NCBI GenBank assembly: GCA_017411885.1
Contig: JAFQPF010000057.1
Location: 1-5,342, forward strand
Length of the DNA stretch: 5,342 bases
From: Clostridia bacterium
GTDB lineage: Bacteria > Bacillota_A > Clostridia > Oscillospirales > CAG-272
Direction of reading: 5' to 3'
The translations under genes and the position numbers were made by a program. The notes below the pieces were generated by a model. The model was not told the DNA's origin, searched no databases, and worked only from the letters and a program-made list of their open reading frames with translations. Of this stretch, positions 1 through 3,975 are shown one piece after another. How positions within the stretch are numbered: the stretch's first letter is position 1; every line of letters starts with the position of its first letter.

Positions 1-1
1 G

Positions 2-463
2 CCTGTCATAAAGCAGGCACAGGGCTTTCTGGCATTTCAGAATATAGATCAGTGGCAGGATGATTTTCCCAACCGCAGTGTGGTTGAAAAGGATATAGCC
101 TCAGCCGAGGCTTACTTGCTTGAATCAGACGGAAGGGTTGCCGGCTATTTCGTGCTTTACGCGCCGCCCGAGCCTGTTTACGCAAAGCTTGAGGGTGGAA
201 GCTGGGTAAACGATACCGACAGCTACGGTGCTATGCACCGCGTCGCAATATCCGACGAATTCCGCGGCAAGGGGCTTGCAAGCCTTATATACGACACCTG
301 CGAAAAGCGCTCCCGCGAGCTCGGATACCGTTCACTTCGCGTGGACACGCATCCGGACAATAAAATCATGCGCCATCTGGCAAGCTCTCACGGCTTTAGC
401 GAGTGCGGATACGTATATTACCCCGGAAATCTTAAAAGGATCGCTTTTGAAAAGCTACTTTGA
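2..463 (+). CDS. GNAT-family N-acetyltransferase, N-terminus cut by window edge
   Basis: The reading frame is open from base 2, giving 153 visible residues. It begins PVIKQAQGFLA and continues through an IDQW-QDDFP stretch before the GTG at 80, so that GTG is internal and the true start lies left of the window; perhaps 20 residues are missing, judged from usual GNAT lengths. The acetyl-CoA pyrophosphate-binding signature appears as EFRGKGLAS (RGKGLAS at 263-283), preceded by a hydrophobic beta strand (HRVAIS). It is followed by a DTH-x-DN-x-x-M segment and a GF-x-x-x-G-Y turn, which are typical of small-molecule or protein acetyltransferases of this fold. The acceptor substrate cannot be told from sequence. 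Its TGA stop (461-463) sits 2 nt before the likely ATG of trmK, so the two are probably co-transcribed and translationally coupled. The family call is firm; the specificity is unknown. Confidence 0.9.
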   Translation, partial: PVIKQAQGFLAFQNIDQWQDDFPNRSVVEKDIASAEAYLLESDGRVAGYFVLYAPPEPVYAKLEGGSWVNDTDSYGAMHRVAISDEFRGKGLASLIYDTCEKRSRELGYRSLRVDTHPDNKIMRHLASSHGFSECGYVYYPGNLKRIAFEKLL

Positions 464-465
464 TT

Positions 466-1179
466 ATGAACAATACAGAGCTTGATAACCGACTTTTGGC
501 CTGCGCTTCTCTTGTAAGACAGGGCTCTGTCGCCGCCGATATCGGAAGCGACCACGCGTATCTGCCGATATACCTTGTGCGCCACGGAATATGTCCGCGA
601 GCCATTGCCTCTGACATCAACGAAGGACCTGTAAACCGCGCGAAAATAAACGTAAGGCTTTCAGGGCTTTCGGACAAAATTGATATCCTGCTTGCAGACG
701 GACTTGACAAGGCGGCATCCTACAAGCCGGACGATATAATTATCGCCGGTATGGGCGGTGAGCTTATCCGCGACATAATAGGCGCATCCGAATACGCAAA
801 GACCAAAGGTGTGCGTCTGATACTTCAGCCGATGACTATGCCGCATATTTTGCGCGAGTATCTTGCAGGTGCCGGATTTAACATAATTGACGAAATGATC
901 TGCTCGGCACAGGATAAATATTATCAGATAATCTGCGCCGAATACGACGGCACTGCGCGAAGCTTTACCGAGCACGAGCTTTTGCTCGGTAAAATCAATA
1001 TAGAACGACTTAAAACCGGTCTTGCCGATGCCGAAAGCATAGAGCTTATAAGACGCACGGCGAAGGGCGCAGAATACCGCTTAGCCGGTATAAGCCGCGC
1101 CGCTGTCCCCGACGAAACCGCGATAAAAAAGGAACGCGGACTTATCGCTTTTTGCGAAAGCCTGCTTGAAAAATATTAA
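466..1179 (+). CDS. trmK: tRNA (adenine(22)-N(1))-methyltransferase TrmK
   Basis: Class I SAM-dependent methyltransferase predicted to make m1A at position 22 of tRNA in the cytoplasm (known role of B. subtilis TrmK/YqfN). From the ATG at 466 the protein has 237 residues. The Rossmann SAM-binding motif DIGSDHAYLP is at residues 25-34, followed by ASDINEGP (48-55), ADGL (77-80), the family-typical IAGMGG (93-98) and ILQPM (119-123). The C-terminal part (about 165-237) is helical and charged, matching the family's tRNA-binding coiled-coil region. Length is normal. A TTG at 460 in the same frame would add two residues and overlap the upstream stop; I prefer the ATG. No good Shine-Dalgarno lies close to it (AAAAGGA at 434-440 is too far), so translation probably depends on coupling to the acetyltransferase gene. 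The next gene is a nif3 homologue, an arrangement also known from Bacillus (yqfN-yqfO). Confidence 0.95.
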   Translation: MNNTELDNRLLACASLVRQGSVAADIGSDHAYLPIYLVRHGICPRAIASDINEGPVNRAKINVRLSGLSDKIDILLADGLDKAASYKPDDIIIAGMGGELIRDIIGASEYAKTKGVRLILQPMTMPHILREYLAGAGFNIIDEMICSAQDKYYQIICAEYDGTARSFTEHELLLGKINIERLKTGLADAESIELIRRTAKGAEYRLAGISRAAVPDETAIKKERGLIAFCESLLEKY

Positions 1180-1192
1180 GGAGTGAGTATAT

Positions 1193-1963
1193 ATGCCAAC
1201 CAAGCGCGAGCTTTACGACTATCTTGATTCAATCATGCCCAAAACGCTTTCCTGCGAATGGGACAACGATGGACTTATGTGCTGTTCACATCCCGAGGAT
1301 GATGTAAAAAAGATACTTTTCACTCTCGATATCACACCCGAATCGATCGAATACGCGATAAAAAACGGGTTTGACACGATAATATCGCACCACCCGATAA
1401 TATTCAAAGGTGTAAAGGAGCTAAACACCGATGCGGGTATTCCGAAAAGGCTGATCCGACTTATCGAATCACGCATCACGGCAATGTCCTTCCATACAAG
1501 GCTTGACGCCGTTGCCGGCGGTGTTAACGATGCTTTAGCCGAAGCACTTGAGCTTACAGACACCGAGCCCTTCGGAAAAGACGAGCCAAAAATGGGCAGA
1601 GTGGGTACTTTGCCATGTGAAATGAGTGCCCAAAAGCTTGCTATGCACATAAAGGAAAAGCTGGGTGCCGCGTATGTAAGCTACAACGGCGCGAGCGAAA
1701 AGATAACGCGCCTTGCCGTACTTGGCGGTGCAGGTGAGGACGAGGTCGCAGACGCGATCGCTTCGGGCGCGCAGGCATATCTTACAGGCGAGCTCGGTCA
1801 TCACACGCTTACAGACGCCGTTGACACAGGCATCACGCTTTATGAAGCAGGGCATCATTACACGGAATTCCCTGTAATGAAAAAGCTTGAGGTAACTATA
1901 AGATCAAAATATCCCGAAACAGTCACCGAGGTATATAACAATTACATCATAAAAACGGTATAA
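1193..1963 (+). CDS. Nif3-like dinuclear metal centre hexameric protein (YqfO family, short form)
   Basis: A 256-residue member of the Nif3/YqfO family, often labelled GTP cyclohydrolase 1 type 2 homologue; the true physiological reaction of the family is not settled. The metal-binding signatures are visible: ISHHPIIFKG with His66 and His67, SFHTRLD with His101 and Asp105, GELGHH near residue 203 and the C-terminal EAGHHYTE motif, whose His and Glu complete the dinuclear site. The N-terminal WDNDGL (23-28) is also a family hallmark. The length fits the short version that lacks the PII-like insert found in longer forms of about 370 residues. The ATG at 1193 follows a strong AAGGAG at 1178-1183, overlapping the trmK stop, so it is operonic with trmK. 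Its own stop overlaps the ribosome binding site of the next gene. Confidence 0.94.
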   Translation: MPTKRELYDYLDSIMPKTLSCEWDNDGLMCCSHPEDDVKKILFTLDITPESIEYAIKNGFDTIISHHPIIFKGVKELNTDAGIPKRLIRLIESRITAMSFHTRLDAVAGGVNDALAEALELTDTEPFGKDEPKMGRVGTLPCEMSAQKLAMHIKEKLGAAYVSYNGASEKITRLAVLGGAGEDEVADAIASGAQAYLTGELGHHTLTDAVDTGITLYEAGHHYTEFPVMKKLEVTIRSKYPETVTEVYNNYIIKTV

Positions 1964-1975
1964 AGGAGAAATATT

Positions 1976-2320
1976 ATGCCTTATATAGTAACGAGAACTA
2001 ACAAAGAAATAGACAAAGCCACCTCCCTTGATCTTAAGAGCGAGCTTGGCAAGGCAATATCGACCATTCCCGGCAAGAGCGAGGAGTGGCTTATGGTTGA
2101 AAACGTAGGCGGCTGCGATCTTTACTTCAAGGGTGACAACAGCGAAACTCTTGTCTACGCAGAGGTGAAGATATACGGCTCGGCAGACGCAAGCGATTTG
2201 AATGAGCTTACCTGCGTGCTGACCGATATTTACACAGAGATACTTGACTGCGATCCTGCCAACGTATATATTAAATACGAGGAAGTCAAATATTGGGGCT
2301 GGAACGCAAGGAATCTTTAA
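1976..2320 (+). CDS. MIF-like protein, tautomerase superfamily
   Basis: A 114-residue protein that matches macrophage migration inhibitory factor in length and along its whole course. The initiator Met is followed by Pro2, which becomes the N-terminal catalytic proline once Met is removed. The PGK segment (Lys34) corresponds to MIF active-site Lys32 of the mature protein. The segment VYIKYEEV (97-104) matches MIF VYINYYDM, keeping the tyrosine (Tyr98) but with Lys100 where MIF has Asn97. The ending GWNARNL matches GWNNSTF. The CxxC of mammalian MIF (CALC) is absent; the equivalent stretch is TLVY. Keto-enol tautomerase activity is therefore plausible but untested, and the natural substrate is unknown. 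No signal peptide or membrane segment is visible. The ATG follows AAAGGAG at 1962-1968 with ideal spacing, 12 nt after the nif3 stop, so it is the last gene of the operon. Confidence 0.85.
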   Translation: MPYIVTRTNKEIDKATSLDLKSELGKAISTIPGKSEEWLMVENVGGCDLYFKGDNSETLVYAEVKIYGSADASDLNELTCVLTDIYTEILDCDPANVYIKYEEVKYWGWNARNL

Positions 2321-2346
2321 GGGATTTTGTTTGAGGAAATTGTTAG

Positions 2347-2363
2347 CTCCCCTTCCGGGGGAG
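2347..2363. repeat. Small GC hairpin
   Basis: CTCCCC at 2347-2352 pairs with GGGGAG at 2358-2363 around a 5-nt loop. It abuts, and shares its last base with, the next, longer palindrome. It lies 27 nt past the MIF-like stop codon but has no T-run, so it is not a classic terminator. Confidence 0.6.
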
Positions 2364-2390
2364 TTACTTTCATCACGCGATGAAAGTAAC
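2363..2390. repeat. Perfect 12-bp inverted repeat, 4-nt loop
   Basis: GTTACTTTCATC (2363-2374) is followed by a 4-base ACGC spacer and its exact reverse complement GATGAAAGTAAC (2379-2390). Arms this long and perfect are far beyond chance. The unit is followed by CAAAGACGCGCC, which leads straight into the next palindrome. Confidence 0.85.
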
Positions 2391-2401
2391 CAAAGACGCG
2401 C

Positions 2402-2434
2402 CAAAGGGGAAAACCATAACGGTTTTCCCCTTTG
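2402..2434. repeat. Perfect 14-bp inverted repeat, 5-nt loop
   Basis: Bases 2402-2415 (CAAAGGGGAAAACC) pair perfectly with 2421-2434 (GGTTTTCCCCTTTG) around ATAAC. It could weakly terminate transcription of the upstream operon, but no proper T-run follows (TTGTTATCC), so I treat it as a repeat unit first. Confidence 0.85.
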
Positions 2435-2472
2435 TTATCCCCTTTCCCTGCGGCGAAATTTGAGGATAAGCA

Positions 2473-2486
2473 CCGCCTTACGGCGG
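2473..2486. repeat. Short GC palindrome
   Basis: CCGCC (2473-2477) and GGCGG (2482-2486) flank the 4-base loop TTAC. It is small and would mean little alone, but it falls in series with the other hairpins. Confidence 0.5.
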
Positions 2487-2503
2487 ATACGCTTGTCCCT
2501 TAG

Positions 2504-2546
2504 GCTCCCTCTGGGAGGGAGCTGGCGCCGTAGGCGACTGAGGGAG
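2504..2546. repeat. Compound palindromic repeat with alternative pairings
   Basis: GCTCCCTC (2504-2511) pairs perfectly with GAGGGAGC (2515-2522) over a 3-nt loop. A second GAGGGAG at 2540-2546 can pair with the same left arm, enclosing an inner CGCC-GTA-GGCG hairpin (2526-2536). Two mutually exclusive folds are therefore possible. I recall near-identical GGCTCCCTC / GGCGCCGTAGGCGACTGAGG units as common multi-copy repeats in gut Clostridia; that is memory, not a search result. Confidence 0.75.
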
Positions 2547-2585
2547 AGTGCATGACTTTAGTTTTTATCAAACGATTGAGCAAAC

Positions 2586-2607
2586 GGACCGTCGAGGACG
2601 CCGGTCC
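2586..2607. repeat. Inverted repeat with 10-nt loop
   Basis: GGACCG (2586-2591) and CGGTCC (2602-2607) flank a GC-rich 10-nt loop containing GAGGACG. The wording GTCGAGGACGCCGGTCCCTA also recalls dispersed repeats of Oscillospiraceae. Confidence 0.6.
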
Positions 2608-2631
2608 CTACAAAGGTAATTTCGGATAAGT

Positions 2632-2649
2632 ACCGACCATTCGGTCGGT
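2632..2649. repeat. Perfect 7-bp inverted repeat
   Basis: ACCGACC (2632-2638) and GGTCGGT (2643-2649) flank ATTC. The form ACCGACC-N4-GGTCGGT resembles a TetR-family operator, but no promoter or TetR gene is beside it, so a repeat unit or RNA hairpin is the simpler reading. Confidence 0.6.
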
Positions 2650-2660
2650 GTCGATTGTTG

Positions 2661-2695
2661 TAAAAAATACCGTGCCTGTGGCACGGTATTTTTTA
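2661..2695. terminator. Bidirectional rho-independent terminator, left copy
   Basis: A perfect 16-bp stem (2661-2676 with 2680-2695) with a TGT loop. Its GC core TACCGTGCC/GGCACGGTA is flanked by six A on the left and six T on the right, so it works in both directions: for readthrough from the MIF operon and repeats on the plus strand, and for the XRE gene on the minus strand. The XRE stop codon (2693-2695) lies inside the right arm. Confidence 0.92.
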
Positions 2696-2698
2696 TTT
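2662..2698. repeat. Left direct repeat flanking the XRE/SLOG cassette
   Basis: These 37 bases match 3636-3672 at 36 positions; the only difference is T2690 versus C3664. The matching ends abruptly on both sides. The repeat includes the whole terminator hairpin plus TTTTATTT, and the last codons of the XRE gene fall in it. Confidence 0.88.
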
Positions 2699-3007
2699 TC
2701 GTGAAGTTATTGTTTTAATTAACATCAACACTGTTTCAAGCTCTTTTGAATCAAGTGTTTTAAGTCCTTCTATTATTTCATTAAGCTCGCTTGGATAAGA
2801 CAGACCAATATCAAAAAACTCTTTGGGTGAAATCTCAAGATATTCACATATATAAAAGAAGCCTGCCATTGACGGAAGTGCCTTTCCGCTTTCGATCGTA
2901 TTTATATAGCTATGATTTTGTCCAAGTGAAAGACTCATATCACGCGCAGAAACACCCTTTTGTTCCCTTAATTTCGCAAGTCGCAAACCAAAGTCAAATT
3001 CCTTCAT
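2693..3007 (-). CDS. XRE-family helix-turn-helix transcriptional regulator
   Basis: A 104-residue DNA-binding protein of the Cro/CI (XRE) type. From the ATG at 3005-3007 it starts MKEFDFGLRLAKLR. The helix-turn-helix domain spans about residues 5-62: GVSARDMSLSLGQNHSYINT holds the scaffold and recognition helices, followed by the typical IESGKALPSM turn and the FFYICEYLEISPKEFFD ending. Residues 67-104 form a short helical tail, probably for dimerisation; no sensor domain or protease site is present. An upstream ATG at 3046 would add 13 residues, but these come from a DNA palindrome, whereas GAGGCGG (plus 3015-3021) is well placed for the 3007 start. The gene is divergent from the SLOG-like gene and AT-rich like it. 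It is likely an autoregulator that also controls its neighbour. Confidence 0.9.
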   Translation of the reverse strand: MKEFDFGLRLAKLREQKGVSARDMSLSLGQNHSYINTIESGKALPSMAGFFYICEYLEISPKEFFDIGLSYPSELNEIIEGLKTLDSKELETVLMLIKTITSRK

Positions 3008-3014
3008 TCTATCA

Positions 3015-3021
3015 CCGCCTC
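3015..3021 (-). promoter_or_regulatory. Ribosome binding site deciding the XRE start
   Basis: On the minus strand GAGGCGG lies 7 nt upstream of the ATG at 3007 and continues into GGTGATAG. It supports the 104-residue form over the 117-residue one. Confidence 0.7.
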
Positions 3022-3046
3022 TTGTATAATATTGTATACTATACAA
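3022..3046. promoter_or_regulatory. Operator-like array of TTGTATA half-sites
   Basis: TTGTATA occurs at 3022-3028 and again at 3032-3038, exactly 10 bp (one helical turn) apart. The second copy forms a perfect 7-1-7 palindrome with TATACAA at 3040-3046 (centre C3039). The first copy also pairs with the same right half, with CTTGTATA matched by TATACAAG (to 3047). It lies just upstream of the XRE ribosome binding site, where its promoter must be, which is the usual place for an autoregulatory XRE operator. A related half-site GATACAA (one mismatch) lies at 3103-3109 over the SLOG promoter. Binding by the XRE protein is inferred. Confidence 0.7.
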
Positions 3047-3081
3047 GCTGCTTATTCGGCATATTAAATATGTGATATCTA

Positions 3082-3110
3082 TTGATGTATCGCATTATTT
3101 ATGATACAAT
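3082..3110 (+). promoter_or_regulatory. Promoter for the SLOG-like gene
   Basis: A -35 box TTGATG (3082-3087) and a -10 box TACAAT (3105-3110) are separated by 17 bp, giving a start near 3117 and a leader of about 40 nt. The -10 box is embedded in a perfect inverted repeat, TATGATA (3100-3106) and TATCATA (3112-3118), so a repressor bound there would block it. Confidence 0.65.
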
Positions 3111-3141
3111 ATATCATATATTATACCCAATAAGATATTGT

Positions 3142-3147
3142 GAGGTG
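3142..3147 (+). promoter_or_regulatory. Ribosome binding site supporting a TTG start
   Basis: GAGGTG lies 8 nt upstream of the TTG at 3156. An in-frame TGA at 3141-3143 closes the frame upstream, and no ATG occurs before the first conserved strand, so the TTG is the sensible start. Confidence 0.75.
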
Positions 3148-3155
3148 TTTACCAA

Positions 3156-3629
3156 TTGCTGTTTGCTCATACTGTAACCTTTATAGGGCATAGATACATA
3201 TATGATTTTAACTCTGTCGAAGGAAAATTGGCAAAGATTATTGACAAAATCATATCAGATAATACTTTTGTGCGTTTTTTAATTGGAAATGATGGAGATT
3301 TTGATATTTTGGCAACGAGCATAATAAAACAAATTAAGAAAAAAAGAGGTGCTGAATGTTGTGAGCTTTGCCTTGTATTGCCATATGAAAAAAGAGATTT
3401 TCAAAACAATCAAAAAGAATATGAAGACTACTATGATGCCATTGAGTTATCCTATGAAGCAAGTAAGGCACATTTCAAAAAAGCTATTTTAACAAGAAAT
3501 TTTGAAATGGTCGACAGGTCTGATCTTTTAATCTGCTATGTTACCAATAATTCTGGCGGTGCATACAAAACAATGAGGTATGCTCTTAATAATTGCAAGA
3601 AAGTATTAAACATAGATGATATTACTTAA
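3156..3629 (+). CDS. SLOG-like (DUF1273/YpsA-related) Rossmannoid protein
   Basis: A 157-residue soluble protein starting at TTG. The order of motifs matches Clostridial SLOG-type proteins: first strand TVTFIGHR (6-13), a nucleotide-loop-like GNDGDFD (44-50) where relatives usually have GNxGxFD, strand LVLPY (73-77), a YYDAIEL segment (92-98), RNFEMVDRSDLLICYV (114-129), GGA (134-136) and the last strand KKVLNI (148-153). SLOG domains are known or proposed to bind nucleotides or nucleotide-derived signals and occur in conflict and signalling systems (Burroughs, Aravind and co-workers); the function of this branch is not known to me. No effector domain, signal peptide or membrane helix is visible. 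Neighbouring genes on both sides are housekeeping; the only partner is the divergent XRE gene. Codon use is AT-rich (many TTA/TTG, ATT, AAA) unlike the flanks. The family call is good; any role is inference. Confidence 0.82.
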   Translation: MLFAHTVTFIGHRYIYDFNSVEGKLAKIIDKIISDNTFVRFLIGNDGDFDILATSIIKQIKKKRGAECCELCLVLPYEKRDFQNNQKEYEDYYDAIELSYEASKAHFKKAILTRNFEMVDRSDLLICYVTNNSGGAYKTMRYALNNCKKVLNIDDIT

Positions 3630-3635
3630 CCCACA

Positions 3636-3668
3636 AAAAAATACCGTGCCTGTGGCACGGTATCTTTT
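3636..3668. terminator. Convergent terminator between SLOG-like gene and rpsU, right copy
   Basis: The same TACCGTGCC-TGT-GGCACGGTA core as at 2668-2688, with an A-run on the left (3635-3641) and TCTTTT on the right. One stem mismatch (A3640/C3664) interrupts the A/T part. It starts 6 nt after the SLOG-like stop and lies 15 nt past the rpsU stop on the other strand, so it ends both genes; the T-run is better for rpsU. Confidence 0.9.
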
Positions 3669-3672
3669 ATTT
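3636..3672. repeat. Right direct repeat flanking the XRE/SLOG cassette
   Basis: Same-orientation copy of 2662-2698, 974 bp away, with 36 of 37 bases identical. Together the copies enclose only the two divergent genes and their shared control region. Confidence 0.88.
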
Positions 3673-3682
3673 GGCAAATTTG

Positions 3683-3859
3683 TTATCTGGATTTGCGCTT
3701 TCTTGCAGCCTCAGACTTCTTCTTGCGCTTTACGCTGGGCTTTTCATAATGCTCTCTCTTGCGAAGCTCGGAGAGTACACCGCTTCTTGCACACTGTCTC
3801 TTAAATCTGCGAAGTGCGCTGTCTATAGATTCATTATCCTTAACAATAATTTCTGCCAT
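3683..3859 (-). CDS. rpsU: 30S ribosomal protein S21
   Basis: A short gene of 58 codons on the minus strand: starts [16 protein letters not shown], continues [20 protein letters not shown] and [20 protein letters not shown], and ends SR. This is the full-length bS21 pattern: acidic N-terminal strand, RRFKR helix start, the [16 protein letters not shown] motif and a lysine/arginine-rich tail. bS21 binds the 30S subunit near the 3' end of 16S rRNA and aids initiation. The ATG at 3857-3859 follows a strong GGAGGGAGGG sequence (plus strand 3867-3876). A promoter lies upstream at 3910-3939 and a terminator downstream at 3636-3668, so it can be a single-gene unit, though readthrough from leuS is also possible. 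Confidence 0.97.
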   Translation of the reverse strand: MAEIIVKDNESIDSALRRFKRQCARSGVLSELRKREHYEKPSVKRKKKSEAARKRKSR

Positions 3860-3892
3860 TCTCTATCCCTCCCTCCGTAATGGAAAAGAAGA

Positions 3893-3915
3893 TATAATAT
3901 CTCCTTGATATTATA
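3893..3915. repeat. 9-bp inverted repeat over the rpsU -10 box
   Basis: TATAATATC (3893-3901) and GATATTATA (3907-3915) form perfect arms around TCCTT. The right arm includes the whole -10 box, and the left arm is in the early transcribed leader. It may be an operator or a by-product of AT-rich promoter DNA. Confidence 0.5.
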
Positions 3916-3939
3916 CTACAGATCAGTAGCAATTGTCAA
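3910..3939 (-). promoter_or_regulatory. Sigma-A type promoter of rpsU
   Basis: On the minus strand a consensus TTGACA (plus 3934-3939) and a consensus TATAAT (plus 3910-3915) are separated by 18 bp. Transcription would start near 3903, leaving a leader of about 45 nt before the ATG. Both hexamers are perfect, suiting a highly expressed ribosomal gene. Confidence 0.88.
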
Positions 3940-3975
3940 TAGTATTTTTGCAAATATTAAGCTTTTTGTCGGAAA

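Larger units (their letters stand above)
2321..2660. other. Gene-free stretch made of consecutive inverted repeats
   Basis: No credible gene lies here; open frames on either strand run through palindromes or are antisense to the MIF-like gene. The interval holds at least six separate hairpin-forming units (listed individually) of different sequence, separated by short spacers. It is GC-rich compared with the cassette that follows. It resembles the dispersed palindromic repeats I recall from Oscillospiraceae genomes, but multi-copy status cannot be shown from one window. Confidence 0.7.

Noticed and set aside
80..463. GTG at 80 as the true start of the acetyltransferase
   Set aside because: The frame is open to base 2 and the upstream residues continue the GNAT fold, so the gene is cut by the window rather than starting there.
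1904..2404. Minus-strand open frame of 166 codons
   Set aside because: It is antisense to the whole MIF-like gene and its N-terminal part is translated palindrome (the LLSSRDESN stretch). Such peptides are common false calls from repeat DNA; no ribosome binding site or domain is seen.
2244..2555. Plus-strand open frame of 103 codons across the repeat region
   Set aside because: It begins out of frame inside the MIF-like gene and then reads through the inverted repeats, giving low-complexity Arg/Leu-rich sequence. No family resemblance.
2632..2649. Possible TetR-family operator ACCGACC-ATTC-GGTCGGT
   Set aside because: No TetR gene or promoter is next to it, and it stands in a row of other hairpins, so it is listed only as a repeat.
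2345..2650. CRISPR array
   Set aside because: The hairpins have different sequences and no repeat unit recurs at regular spacing; no cas genes are present.
3008..3046. N-terminal 13-residue extension of the XRE regulator
   Set aside because: It is coded by the operator palindrome and the ribosome binding site, and it lacks its own Shine-Dalgarno; the ATG at 3007 is better supported.
3616..3880. Two plus-strand open frames over the rpsU region
   Set aside because: They are antisense shadows of the S21 gene, and one runs through the terminator hairpin. The minus-strand S21 gene explains the region fully.
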